A stretch of DNA of 64,000 nucleotides from contig OU612073.1 of the NCBI GenBank assembly GCA_914767715.1, forward strand, positions 15,932,001 to 15,996,000. Reading direction: 5' to 3'. The notes below the pieces were generated by a model. The model was not told the origin of the DNA. It was given only the letters and a program-made list of their open reading frames with translations, and ran no database searches. This document shows positions 46,014-59,271 of the stretch, piece by piece (the stretch's first letter is position 1; the number at the start of each line of letters is the position of its first letter). Position numbers and translations under genes: made by a program. This DNA comes from Membranipora membranacea (lineage: Eukaryota; Bryozoa; Gymnolaemata; Cheilostomatida; Membraniporidae).

Positions 46014-49000
46014 ATGCCTCGCCACAAGGTAGGATATTTTGCTAAATATTTAGGTTGGTTTAGCTTGGTATTTAATAACTGGTTATAATTGGTCATATGC
46101 TGCATTCAGTGCCATAACTGCTAATATATGTTGCTTCGCATGAAATGAAGTTACACAAGAAACAAATAATTGGAAGGCAGCGTGTTAAAGTTTCTCCTAA
46201 ACTCTGAGTATGCTGCCAATACAGATAAAGTTACAGTACTAATCCTGATGTTGCAATGTGTGAATGCTGCAGCTGCTCTCTTCCAGAAGAAATGGCTCAA
46301 CAGGAGCTGTTTTGGTTTGGATTATTGTTGGAGGACAATTTCTAGACATAACCTGTTTCTTTACGATTCCTGAGCCAAGAGTAATCCCAAATCAATTTGT
46401 TGTAATTTTAGGTTTCTCGAATGTGCTCAATTTCCAAGGCAGACTGTCTATGGCTTCTCAGTGGAACAGCTATTATTCTAATCGGAAATTACATATACTC
46501 CAATCACGCAATCGGTACGTTTTCACAAGTCAAACTCATAGACATCGCTATCTAAAGTCAAATGGGTGGTCTGTGGTTTCTGCTTTTTATATCAAGTGTA
46601 TATGGATAAGGGAGGCTAAAATCATACAGGAAATGTCAGCTACCGTACCTGTTTACTACCCCACCCCAAATATTGTATCATGATTTAGGAAAAGGAAAAT
46701 TTGAATTCCCATGATATCAGGTTTTGTAAATTTGAGGAGGAGGAGATGCTGGCAATCATAATTTCTTTTATGCATTATCAGATATCTGTGAGAGTGCAGT
46801 TTTTAATAGACCAAGTTTGGTCCATTGGCCTGCATTCGGAGTTGCTCCCGTGGCGTGATCAGCGGAAGGGGAGCAACTGGAATGCAGGCAAATTGGATCA
46901 AACTTGTTCAAAGTTTTTAGGTACAGGTGACAAGTAACTTCAGTCATACCAAGTATTGACCCATGACCTTTGTATCTTTTCTTGTTTGCCAGGGTATTCC
47001 TCAACAGGGATGATTACTGGTAGAAGTGATGTACAATATACGCATCCCATCAGGTACTTTCAGGAGCCGTACAGGCCTGTAGCAGGTATGGAAATTATTG
47101 CTTTGCCATAACAATGTTTGTCAATGTTGATAACCCAACTCCTGTCTTAATTCCTATCGCTTTTGATGAACTGATGAAGAGTGGTTAAGACCACCACCTG
47201 CAATCAATGACCAAGTTTTATCCGTGTTAGATTTGATAATGCCCTTGCCTTGGAGAGTAAATATCAACCGAATCTGACCTTTGATAAAGAAATTCATCAA
47301 CAATATCAGGTAGCAGAGGAAGGAGTAGCCTTAGCTCAATGGGTAATGTCCGGGTTCTCTTTGTGAGAGGGCTCATGTCAGGGTGTGGATCTGTCCACAA
47401 TAGCTCTTGTATAAGTAAGTCATTGGGCATGTAACCAGCACCGTTGAATGCAACTCCACAATACCCGACGATAAAAAACCATATTCTTGCAGAGAAGATG
47501 GTCAGTAGTGTGCAATCCTCATATCTTATCTACTGGTCATTAAGTATAAACCGGTGATCTTTATGTTGGATGTGGATTTCAGGGTTCACAAGAAAAATGT
47601 TATTTCAAATTTCGCCGACGTCAAAAATGCATAATTTATAAAAGCTAGATATGTTAACATTCATCAGATTTTCAATAGATCTGCTACTTCCCTTTGGGTT
47701 AATAGAAAATTTAAATTTAACTGAATTCCACAGACGCATTGTATCATATCTAGCTCCTTGGTTGCAAGTTCATGACTGCATAATTACCCAGACACATTGG
47801 CACATCAAAACACATAGGAGCGTATGCATCAGTTTTCATATTAAGGCATTTGATTGTTCTTTGTTTAAATAAACACAGGCAGTAAACGTCAAGCTAAACA
47901 AAATCATGATTTTATTGAGTGCATTTGTAATTGTAATGGTTTCATTTGATTAATTTTCCAGGAAAATCATAATCCAGAATCATTCCCAGACAAATTTCAA
48001 ACAATAACACCCCAGCTTACCCACAAAGTGACCTTAACTGTTTGCCGGTGTTAACAGTGCTAACTTATTATTGAATAATAAAACATAGCATAAGGTGCCT
48101 ATTCTTGCCATTTCATCAAATTAAAAATAGAATCGGTCTCAAAAATCATATTGCTATTAGTGATTTGTAAAATTTTACAATTGCGCCCACGAAATATTAT
48201 CAAAATACAGTGAGTAAAGCATGTTCTTTTTGCTGTTATATTTTCAGAATCTGAACCTGATGCAGTGACTGACTATGCGTATGATAGACTCATACAAGGT
48301 CTACCAATAAACCAGCTTGTACCCTGCCCAGAGTCTATAGGAGCCAACTATACATGTCAGAAGAACTATAAAGCAGACTGGCAGGGTCGGAGCGATACGG
48401 GGAATATTCTAGAAGAGAGGTTGCAAAAACTCAGGTATTGTGTCCATACCACATCTTCTAATGCTTAGATAGATATCAGAAAATATATTAATAGGAACCC
48501 TCAAGGTATGGTATAGATTTTTAATGGTTGTAGATGTGTGTTGTTCCCATGCTATGCTATGTAGTACTTCAAAAATGATAAACATATTATCTTAGGGGCC
48601 TTCATGCTATCATTAAACGTTACAGACTATCACACGGTCAATTTTGACTAATCGCATGAGGATGCTGGAATTGATCATGAATCTAAATGAATGAAATGCA
48701 TTTGATATAAATATACTAGGGAGACAGTATAGGATCGTAAGTGGAAACAAGTCAATCAATTATCTGATATCTATTTCTCAACTTGATGGAAATTTTCCAT
48801 ATTGCGGCTTTTTTCATTTTTTTCAGATCGCGTTGCCAAAAATATTACACCAATATGTGGAACGCGTCTCTATCAAAATATGGTACCAATCACAGCATCA
48901 TGGATAAGCACTTTGATGACTTTAAAAGGCCCAGTGTAAGTTGATATGCAATACACTCCTTGGTCTTGACCGAGCTGAGTTGACACCCAACGACTTCGCC

Positions 49001-51278
49001 CTAAAACTGTTAATGTTTCGAGTTGAGATCGAGCTGAATCTACAGGTATCTCAATTACAAGTCCTAGGGTCTTACCGCTTGGCCATCCAGGCCTGTGGAT
49101 AACCAGAAAATATAAGACTCTTGTTGTGTCAGCCTCTGATGCCACAAGATAAGCAACCATGTGTGCAAATTTGATGTTAATACTTTACAGAATACGGATG
49201 GCTCTCCTGATCCGTTAATATTATAACTTTCCTACTAAAAACTTTGAGATGTGAATGGCAGTGACGCCTACTAGACTGTCTGGTAGATATGAGATAGATT
49301 TACTGCAGTCTCATATTCTATCACTCTAAATGATTCAATATCATTCTTTGTGTTCAGAATCGCCTTAAGTTTGTCCTATCTGCTACAAATTTAGGCCATC
49401 TCTACATTATGGGAGTGATTTTGAGGGTTATCATTTTTTAGAATATCAATTGATTAGTACTGTTTTCTTAGAAATGGTCAAAATTATTCTGAACATGTGG
49501 TATGGGACTTATCTTTTCTAGATGATGATGTTCAATAATATAGAAAACGTAGCGTTCTGCAGGATGCCAAAGATGGGTACTGTATTTATATCTAATGCGT
49601 GGGGACAACTTCTGAAGGCTCCGATGACTGATGAGGGTTTATATGCGGAGAAACTTAATATGAAAAAGAAAAGTGGACGCGAGCACTTCAAATACTTTTG
49701 GGGCAATCAAGTGAGTGAGTGAGAAGCCATTTTTGTATTATGGTGCATCCGAATTTGCTTATAATTGAGTTATTATTCTTGATTTCCCAATTTTCACAAT
49801 TCAAAATCATCATGTTCCCAATGTCGCCTAATGGCACTGTCCTCATATTGAATAATAATGCAATAATATGACTTCTCTAAAGCTGTTCAGTTGTTTTTAG
49901 GCTTTGCCTTCAGTATCTGTAGCATACTGACACGGATGCACAGCACCCTGCTTTATCTCACAAATTTATTATATTATATTCTTTGTTTTACCCAGACAAA
50001 ATTACCTCAGAATGAGAGATATGTGACGTACACAGTCGGTCGAAGCCCTTGGACTCGGGCTGTTAGCGTGTTCAGAGAAAAATGTGAACGATTGTTTTCA
50101 CCCAAGCCGTGTAAGTGTAAGCATAAGTCCTTTGCATTATTTATCAGGTGGCTCTATATGCATGTCTCATGCTCGAGATGGTCTTGTTTTACTCCTGAAA
50201 TTATTTGATGGATTCAGCTGTAGAGTCTGATTGAACTCTCAACATGCCGAAAATTAGGATGCACAATAATGTTGAAAAATACAGCTTTCCAAGAATCAGA
50301 TTGTACTCTCAGAATCTTTGAACTCGGAGACAATATTTTTGACTCCTCAATTTGCATCAGTAGTTGGTCGAGACCTTACCAAGCTAATAATATCACCCTA
50401 TTGTTCCATTCTCTAGATTCGTGTATATTGACATTTGGTAAACACTGTGGCAGTTCATTTGCTGCCTTTGTAAAATGTTTGATATTGCTTATGGAGGAAG
50501 AGAAGACAGAATTCTATGGACATGTACAGACAACCTATAGCCGATGCGGTATATGCGATTACCCGTACAACTATGTAGGTGAGTCCTGAACTATAGACAT
50601 GTCAGGAGTATCCCAGAATGCAGTTTCATCTTGGAATTCCCAGGGTAGTCTGCATATCTCTCACATGTTAACATTTCTCCAGAAAGGAAACTGTTTAAAG
50701 GTAATCTGCGTTTTCGAAGGGTAGTCAAATGTCTAAAGCAGGTGAGTCCTGCATACTGTTATTGCATCCTTAATCAGAAATCCTACAGGAAAAAGTAGTA
50801 AATCACCAGTATTATAAAGTTGAATATGCTTTGTCAGGAGTTAAGAACAATTTGCATTGTAAAATTCATTATACACAATGATTATGGTTATAATAGGCCT
50901 TTGCAGTGGCGCTGCAATACCATATCCAAACTTCTGCCGAGCCCCCCCCCCCTCCTCACATCAATACTTCTCGATCCTGTTATGAGCATGACATCATGTA
51001 ATAAAACACAACCTAATGTTTTGTTTTAAGTCGTTATCGAGAACTATATGGAAGAGACAGCCTACATATTTAAAGAAGCCGGACTAGCAGACCCTCTTCC
51101 AGTGCTCAACAGAGTAAGGAAGGAAACTATGAGACCACTAGAAAAAGAGGGTAAAAAGCTGTCATACAGTGACTACTGGAAGCAGGTGCCCTCAGACCTG
51201 ATTGACAGGTTCAGATTTGTGTATAGATATGAGATAATGCTGTTTGACTATCCTGAATCTCCTTTTGTCATCCCCTAA
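46014..51278 (+). CDS. Carbohydrate sulfotransferase, tandem paralog 2
   Basis: Nine exons join in phase: 46014-46028, 46412-46514, 46993-47085, 48248-48434, 48827-48935, 49522-49710, 49996-50110, 50417-50578 and 51031-51278; 406 residues. It starts with the micro-exon peptide MPRHK, and its anchor WLLSGTAIILIGNYIY is nearly the same as in paralog 1. The 5' loop is CRMPKMGTVFISNAW, with the same unusual Val. The 3' motif is VGRSPWTRAVSVFREKC. TYSRCGICDYPYNYVG and the C-terminal LFDYPESPFVIP are retained. Exon 8 is 15 bases shorter than in the other copies (YSCILTFGKHCGSSF region), in frame. Exon 3 (stem) is strongly diverged while its length is kept. It is likely Golgi-located and PAPS-dependent, with acceptor unknown. 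All splice sites and frames are intact, so I expect it to be functional. Confidence 0.87.
46812..46906. repeat. Foldback (hairpin) element in intron 2 of paralog 2
   Basis: CAAGTTTGGTCCATTGGCCT... at the left pairs with ...AATTGGATCAAACTTG at the right. The arms are about 38 bases with few mismatches, around a 20-base tip containing GGCGTGATCAGC. No target duplication is evident. Confidence 0.8.
47086..48247 (+). other. Intron 3 of paralog 2
   Basis: No exon inside. A tRNA-like A box (TTAGCTCAATGGGTAATG, about 47330) with a weak B box may be a decayed SINE. Confidence 0.4.
48948..49105 (-). repeat. tRNA-derived SINE in intron 5 of paralog 2
   Basis: On the minus strand GGATGGCCAAGCGGTAAGAC resembles the start and A box of a Leu/Ser-type tRNA. 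It is followed by CTAGGACTTGTAATTGAG, like an anticodon arm, then a Pol III B-box-like GATCTCAACTCGAAAC and a non-tRNA body. It belongs to a different family from the SINE at 39130. Confidence 0.6.
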
Positions 51279-52719
51279 TTTTTTCATGACACTCTTTTTG
51301 CGGTCATTATTTAATAATTAAATATATATTAAAAAACAATTTTGTCCATTCACATGTTTATAAAAATATTGTCCTATTTGACCTTTTTCACTCGATAATA
51401 AACTTGAATTCTTCTAGAAAATTGTCCCCAATCTATTTGTAAAATTAATTTAGAGTAGTCGATCTGTTTTATTTGACGCAGTCAATTATGGGCTAAAATT
51501 GTATTTTTAAACTGATGATGATAAATCAAGACTCATCACAGCATTTCATACTAGTGACTACCATCAATGAGCCAAACCCATTGCTACAATTAAGTGTCAC
51601 ACTCTACAGTCCCTTTTGTTAGAAGATTATCGATATATGAATTTACCAAGTATCGTGGCGCTACGAAAGGTTCGAAATCAGCTGGATGACAAAAGCGATT
51701 CAAACCGAAACCTCTCAATACATACTGTTCAACATATACTGTCACTATGATAAACATTACAGCTATCTTGAATACATCATGCTGCTTTCAGTCAATGCAA
51801 AAAGCCCAAGAATGTTTGAGTAATATGTAATTTGTATTTTAGCATAATTTAAGAAGTCACAATGGTATTCTATTTTCGAAACTGATGACTATGATTTCAT
51901 GGCTAGGAAACATTAACACAACCTCATTACATAAATTCCCATACGACCTTGCGAAGACTGACGCTAGCTAAGATTAAGTTACCCCTGGGCATAAAAATAA
52001 TGAACCTCAAATGTACACTGTAGGTAGAGCATAAGCATTGAGACACTGACATAATGATATTTAATTGTGTAGTCGGACTTATGATTACTTATAGTTATCG
52101 TTAGAATTAAGTCCACAGTCCAGGTTCTATTAGATAACTGGATCAATTTTGGTTGAATTGACGACAACAAATTTCTAGATATATTGCAATTCCCTAACTC
52201 GAAAACCAAATGATTAAGTTGTCAAAGTGATCCTGGGCCTGAAGACTCTCAATGATAACCAGGAGTAAACACCATCGCTACTACAAAGTTCAAGGTCATT
52301 ACACCACCATCACTTATGTGCCTCACTGAAAATGCTTTTTTTTCTTAGGTCAAATGAGGGTCACTTTAAATCACTTGTTTTAGCTGGCAATAATAGACTA
52401 TATAATTACAAAGCTATCAATTTTGAGACTGTGAGTGTATCCATAGCCTTCCTTCATTATGGTGTTTCTTTCTAACTCTGAGGAAGCTGTGGGTCCGGAG
52501 AGCTGAGGCTTTCTAAATTTTTGCTGTTCCAGATTACGGTACAGATACCTATATTCTTCTTGTGTTATGACATCCAAAATTACTTTGATCAGAATATATG
52601 TTGGCTGGAAATGAACTATTTGTGAATGGAATTGGCTTGATGATCAAATTTCAGACACTAATTACCTGTAATCATCTAGCAAGTATAATTAGCAGATATA
52701 ACAACTCAAATGAGGTGGC
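51279..52719. other. Intergenic between paralogs 2 and 3 (left part)
   Basis: Holds the 3' UTR and poly(A) signal of paralog 2. No further gene is seen; the minus-strand open frame at 51979-52209 has no support. Confidence 0.5.
51397..51402 (+). terminator. Poly(A) signal of paralog 2
   Basis: AATAAA 119 bases after the stop codon of paralog 2, in TCGATAATAAACTTG. Confidence 0.55.
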
Positions 52720-53074
52720 TTAAAGGGCAACCAAGGTTTCAAACAACTTCTCATTGATGGCCATTGATTAAAAGCAGATTGCACCTTCTGCATTGGGAAA
52801 AAGACAAAATATAATATAATCCAGAATTCTTGTGAAACATTTCTTACATCAGGCACTCAAACTCAGCTAAAAGAGAATACCACATAGCAGTTTCCTGTTA
52901 TTATTTAGCCTGTGCTTTATAACTATTACAGCAAAGTCTTGGAACCTCCCCTAAACTGAAGTGTTACCCAGCTTAGAGTCAGCAACTACTTTGAGTTTTG
53001 CATCGCGTAATGCACAAAGCTGATGCTGCCCAGCACATTATTTGCTACCCATTAATGCATTGGTTGCTCTTTAA
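52720..53074. mobile_element. TTAA-flanked MITE (piggyBac-like), copy 2
   Basis: Full-length relative of the element at 24218-24570, bounded by TTAA at 52720-52723 and 53071-53074. The left terminus is AGGGCAACCAAGGTTTC. The right terminus TTGGTTGCTCT has one change and lacks the outer GAAACC. It sits about 130 bases upstream of the start codon of paralog 3. Confidence 0.88.
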
Positions 53075-53202
53075 GAAGGATAATAAAATGACTGTAATTG
53101 CGTTGACACTATAATTTGAAGGCTTTTACTGATTTACACTAGCTAGTTACAAGCTGTTACGGTGACTTGTCAAATTCAATTGTGAACCCTGGAGCGGTAA
53201 AG

Positions 53203-56200
53203 ATGTCTATCAACACCAAGGTAAATATTGGAAATTTTAAACTCTCACCTCACATTATATCTGGCTTTCAAGTATACATTATGCAGAACATTTTTCTCCC
53301 TTCGTACTTGGATATAAAGTAATTTCTACTGCTGAAACTATTGCGCCCTTACAAACACTTGAAGCTTTCATACATACATGATATGATGGAGCAATTTCAG
53401 AACTTGGACAAATGAGACAATGCACAGTAAAAATAAATGGTTGCCGTGGACTGCTTTATCTCATTCATGTTGTTGCATCAAACATTGTTGTCGAATAGCC
53501 ATGGTCAATGCCAATAAGTTTGTTGGCTAATATAACCAAATCACTAGGACATTGCTGAGTATTTGGATGTCAGAAATTAACTTTATTGATTATTTACAAA
53601 CGATTGATATGTTGTTGGCTGTTAATCGCAACAGCATTATCAAAGCAAATAGATTTAATACCAGATGATAGAGTGTGCTCCGAGTCAGTTGTCAGACCGG
53701 CTGTACAGACATAATGGCCTCTCAGGAGTCTAAAATTGATTTCAAGTAGAAATTTTATTAAATATCTCTCCGTCTATACTTTCAGGCTCTCTCTTGGCTC
53801 TTCTGTGGAATAACTATTATCATTATTGGAAATTACATATACTCAAATCATGTGATGGGTAAGGAAACACCTCATAGGAAAACCTCATTGGAAAACCCTC
53901 AGGAAAGCCCTCAGAAAAACTCATAGCAAAACTGATACCTCATAGCAAAACTGAAACCTGAAATCTTAGTTATGCCTTATTGGGGCAAGTGGTGAGAATG
54001 GTAATGGATTGTTGTGTAGGCATTATTTTACGAACACTTACATAAGTCTTCCATCCCTCTAAATGGTGCTGCACCACCCCAAAGGTTGTAGGCAAAAGAC
54101 CAAACATCCTTTGTGGTAAAAGGCCTAACTGTTTTAGAACTAACAATTGGGTAGTGTGCAGGTCCAAACTACACGAACGGAAAAAGCAAGGCTGCGTTTT
54201 TATTCAGTCCATACCAAGCGGTACTTTCTAATAAAAGCATTGAGCAGACTTTTTCAAATAGAAAACTATTTAATCATGGTTTCATTAGCTGTCAACCATA
54301 CTTACTTAGCTTCCCTTCTTTCCACTGATGAGAGTTGAGTCTTACAATGTTGTGGCCATATTGGCCCTGAGGAAAAGATTGCAGTATTGCAAGACATTCT
54401 TGATTTTTAATTGCTTACAATTTCACCACACAGGACACTCTGATGACATAATAAAGATAAAAGTTTAAAAGCGTGATATCCCGTTTAATAATGTTTTAAT
54501 AAGTTTCATAAGCCATAATATGTCTTATAATTTTAATAGAATATATAATAAAATAAATAACATAACATATAACATGATATAATAATATTTTAATTCATTT
54601 CTCTTATCCAACAGATTCCTCCAGTTTACATGAGATACAAGCTCTCAGATACTTTGTGGAGCCAAACAAAAGACCTGAAACTAGTATGTGAGTAATCACT
54701 CTCCAATCCAGTGTTTTTTTTATCTAGCTTTCCTCCTTCAAAATATTCAAGTTTTGATTTTCGTTGATTCAAAATACATTTAAGATTTTAGGGTGTATAT
54801 TTTGAGACCATTATAGTTGTCTTGAGAAAATTACTGCCGAGACAAACGTATTGATATTTGACTATTCTCTGAAATACTTCCATGCCGTCATTTCGCTGAT
54901 TGGACATGCCCAGCATACGGGAAATTTTGATCAACAATCCATATGCTATAATATTTTTGACCCTTGTGATGACCAATGATTGTGTAAACTTAAATTACAC
55001 TGAAAAACGATATTTTGTAGCCCACTCAAAATAATGTTGGACAATGTTTTAGCAATTTCCAACTAAAAACCAATGACCTTAACTGCCTGACAATATTAAT
55101 ATATTTTTGAATGCAACTTAGCATGCCAAACCATTCCTCGCTATTTAAAATGAAACAAAATACGGTAAATTTAGCTCTTGTGGCTAATGTGCATTAAACA
55201 GCTAGTAGAGTAATTACCTTGTACTGGTATTTTCAGAGTTTAAACCTGATATGATGCTGTCAGAAGATGCTTATGATAGACTTATTCAAGGCCTACCAAT
55301 AAACCCACTTGTTCCCTGCCCAGAGTCTATCGGTGCTAACTATACATGTCAGAAGAACTATAAAGGAGACTGGGAGGGTCGGAGTGATACAGGGGATGTT
55401 CTAGAAGAGAGAATGCAAAGACTCAGGTATTTGTCTCAATACTACACCATATTAGGTTTAAATATTTAACAGGAAATGTATTAACATAAGGGTCCCCCAC
55501 TCTTGGTATAGATCTCTCCTGATATTGCTCCAGTCCTGACAATGTGTTTAGACCCGTAAAAAGTTTCAGTCTTGATTCTTGATTCTATGCTAAGAATTTC
55601 TGCTTTACTAGGAAGTCACTGCTAACTTTTAAGTCACTGCTGTAGGAGCATATTTTAATTATCAAGTTTAGTAACGGTATTGGCATCCACTGGACATTTG
55701 AGGCCTGCAATTAGAGGGATTGTGAGGTTGCAAACTGAAAGAAGCGATTGGTCGATATTTTCAAGTGATTATACTGTTTCCCTCACATTATTAAATCTTA
55801 CTTACTAAATTTTAATATTATTAAATAATTATTTCATATTGTCAAATAATTATTTAATCACCAAATAATATTGAATAATTAAAATTTTTAATTTAATTAT
55901 TGAATAAATATTTTACAATATAAAGTAATTATTTCATATTATCAAATAACTATTTAATAATTCAATTAAAAATTATGATTATTTCATATTATTTAATTAT
56001 TCAAAATATTTTCTACAATATAAAATAATTATTTTATATTGTAAAATAACTATTTAATACTTAAATAATATTTAATATTGTTTAATTTTTTTTAATTATT
56101 TGATCATACAAAATAATTATTTTATATTGAAGAACAATTATTTAATAATTGATACTATTAGAAAATTATTTAATAACATCAATTTTTAAATACACCTCCG

Positions 56201-59200
56201 CAGTATACTCCAGTCCTTAATTAATTTCTTAATTTTGGTTTTTAGATCGCGCTGTCAGAAATACTACAGTCATCTATGGAACGCGTCTCTATCGGAATAT
56301 GGCTCGAATCACAGCGTGATGGAGCAGAATTTTAATGACTTTAGAATCCCCAAGGTGAGTGAATAAGCATACAACATGCAGACTAGGCTAATTGCTCAGA
56401 CTCGTGTGCCTCTAGATTCATACGTCTAAGCACTGCTCACATATCTTTTAGATATTATTTTCATGATTCTCATGCTATCTAATTGGTTAAAACTTTTTCT
56501 TTAATAATATCATATTACTGATTTCTAGAAATAGTAACGATGAAATATATAACGTGCTATAAAATACTTAAATACTTAATAACTTAAACTCGACAGACAT
56601 ACCTTTGCATAACTAGGAAGTTAGGAGCATGACACACTTCCAAGTTATGCCTTAAAAATTAAATCTACCTGATCTCAATAGTCCTTGAATGGCCCACAAT
56701 GCCACAAGTTAAGGTGTTAATGATAAAATATGTTGCTCTCATTTCCCAAACTTCTTGCAAGTGGACTCTGGCATAGCAAAAGTGCCAGCAAAACTGGTCA
56801 GTACACCCTACTAGCATTTTGCCTATTGAAGCTAAATTTATCTCTAACTAAGGAAAGGTCAGGCTTCAGGTTAAGGAACTCAAGCACATTTGAATAATCA
56901 AAACGCTACATGTAAAAGACAATCAACCATGCTCAAAGTACTGATCTCCTGAAAAATACAGGCTTTTCCTTGATTATGGAATTGTTTAGAATGCATTCCT
57001 ATCTAGAAAACAATTCATTTATCATTTACCACAGATTAAAAGAGCCAGTTACAGCTGTCTTTGCCTTTATATACCGGTTGTCGTCTATTTTTAGATGATG
57101 ATGTTCAACAGCATAGAAAATGTTGCCATGTGCATGATGCCAAAGATGGGTACGGTTTTTATAAATAGAGCATGGGGAGAACTATTGAAGGCTCCAATGA
57201 CAAATGAGAGTTTACATGCAGAAAGACTTGATATAAAGAGAAGAGCTGGACGAGAGCACTTCAAATACTTCTGGGGTAATCAAGTAAGTTAGTTAGCTAG
57301 TGCCAGAATGATTTGTTTGTATTCCATTCTCACCAAATATATATATATATATATATATACATAGGTATGTATATATCACCATGTCCCTATGTCTAGTCCA
57401 GTCTTCAAAATCACAGTCAGTTTGGCTTTCATAATAATATGTATTTATTATTGTAGTGATATATATATAAATTTATTTATATATATGTATATATATATAT
57501 TCAGTATAAAATAAAAATTTGCCGTAATAGCCAACATTCTGGGTGAAATGCCGTGAAATGCCCAGTCATTGTCAGGCCATTACAAACTATTAAAAGTGAT
57601 TTGAAATTTATGTATTTATTGTCACACCCCCTCACTGCCTCACGCCCCTTTGTTATTTCTCAAAGTGTGTAAAAATAATGCAATGGTATTTTTACTCTGG
57701 TAAACATGGTGCAAATCATCCCACATGTGCAGATGGCCGGTAAAATATAGCCCAGCGTTCATTCAAGCACTCAATTAACATTTTTATGAATTTGTGTTGT
57801 GACGTCTTTCTGGCTGTGTCTAGTATATGGCATTGACATCATTTCCTCAGCAGCCTCTATTGATATTGTTTTGTTTTACCCAGACGAAGCTACCACTGAA
57901 TGAGAGATTTGTGACATACACTATCGGTCGTAGCCCTTGGACTCGTGCTGTAAGCGTGTTTCGAGAAAAATGTGAACGATTGTTGTCACCCAAGCCGTGT
58001 AAGTGAAAGCATAAGTCCTTTGCATTATTTATCATGTTGCCCTTTATGTATGTCTATGGAAATGATTTGATGGAACCAGCGGTAGAGGATTATTTAACCC
58101 CAAACATTGAGAAAGGTCCTTTGGAAATAATTAGTTTTTTAATTAGTTTTGATGGAACCAACAGTAGAAGCAGATTTCACTCTCAAAATGCCAATAGAAG
58201 GCTTTCCTCGAATTACGAAACCTCTAGCATTACAAGGATCAAATAACTTTTTGTTTATCTCTTTTCTCATGTCAGCAGATATGGGCTACCCAGCTTTTTA
58301 TCAGCAATTAATCAATCATCACCCGAATTGATCACGTCTTACTTTGCATGTAGATCGGTGTATATTAAACTTTGGATTAGGCTGCAGCGAAGCTAAGTAC
58401 CATGTAGAGTTTCCAGACTTTGTACGATGTTTGGTTAAACGAATGGAGGAGGAAAGGACAGAATTCTTTGGACATGTTCAGACAACTTATAGCCGATGTG
58501 GTATCTGTGAATATCCATACAACTATGTAGGTGAGTCCTGAACAATAGGTACTCCAGAAGTAACCCAGAATGCAATTTTATCCTGAAGTTTCCAGGCCAG
58601 GGAAATCTAGTCTATTTGATATATCTCTCAAATGTAAGCGTATCTCAAGAAATTAAAATGTTTATAGGTAAACATAGTTTTCACAGGGGGAGCCCACTTG
58701 GCAGGTCATTGCAGAGATATTATACTATGCAATCGTGTTCAAAGTATCCCACAATGCAATTTTATCCTGGCCTTCTCAGGGTAATTTGATATATCTCTCA
58801 CATGTAAATAAATGTCAAGGATTCTCAAAGTTGACTTTGTTGTTTGGAATTAAAACTGCTTGAAAGCTGAGTAATCACAGAGGAAATTCACTTCTCGGCA
58901 GGTTAGTGCAAAGTTTTTAGCCATGGGATCTTGTTCTAAACTCCTAGATAGGTGCATTAACCCCTCCTTGAAAATACCACATATATTGTTTATTGATATA
59001 AGTGTTGTATTGTTTTTGTTTAGTTGTTCTTGAGAATTATATGGAAGAGACAGCCTACATATTTAAAGAAGCAGGGCTAGCAGACCCTCTGCCAGTGCTC
59101 AACCGAGTGAGGAATAAAACAATGAGGCCAGTAGAAATAGAGGGTAAAAAGTTGTCGTACAGTGACTACTGGAAGCAGGTGCCCTCAGACCTGATTGACA

Positions 59201-59271
59201 GGTTCAGATTTGTGTATAGATATGAGATAATGCTGTTTGACTATCCTGAATCTCCTTTTATCATACCTTGA
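53203..59271 (+). CDS. Carbohydrate sulfotransferase, tandem paralog 3
   Basis: Nine exons join in phase: 53203-53220, 53786-53858, 54615-54683, 55237-55426, 56246-56354, 57095-57283, 57884-57998, 58354-58530 and 59024-59271; 395 residues. The micro-exon peptide is MSINTK. Exon 2 is 30 bases and exon 3 24 bases shorter than in paralogs 1 and 2, so the N-terminal segment and stem are cut down, but the anchor LFCGITIIIIGNYIY remains. The 5' loop is CMMPKMGTVFINRAW, and the 3' motif is IGRSPWTRAVSVFREKC. YSRCGICEYPYNYVG and the LFDYPESPFIIP terminus are kept. The catalytic half is as conserved as in the other copies, so selection seems to act on the enzyme while the stem diverges. Intron 4 holds a very AT-rich low-complexity tract. 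Confidence 0.87.
55800..56180. repeat. AT-only low-complexity tract in intron 4 of paralog 3
   Basis: Almost entirely A and T, built of AATAATTATTTAAT-like units in both orientations (many ATTATTTAAT / ATTAAATAAT pairs), so it can fold on itself extensively. Confidence 0.85.
57340..57505. repeat. (TA)n-rich microsatellite region
   Basis: TATATATATATATATA at about 57340-57358 and a second interrupted TA tract at about 57460-57500, in intron 6 of paralog 3. Confidence 0.85.
58531..59023 (+). other. Intron 8 of paralog 3 with internal duplication
   Basis: The first about 100 bases after the donor (GTGAGTC.TGAAC...CCCAGAATGCAATTTTATCC...ATATCTCTCA.ATGTAA) are shared with intron 8 of paralogs 1 and 2. 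In this copy the block recurs at about 58738-58815, so it was duplicated within the intron. No exon is recognised inside. Confidence 0.75.
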
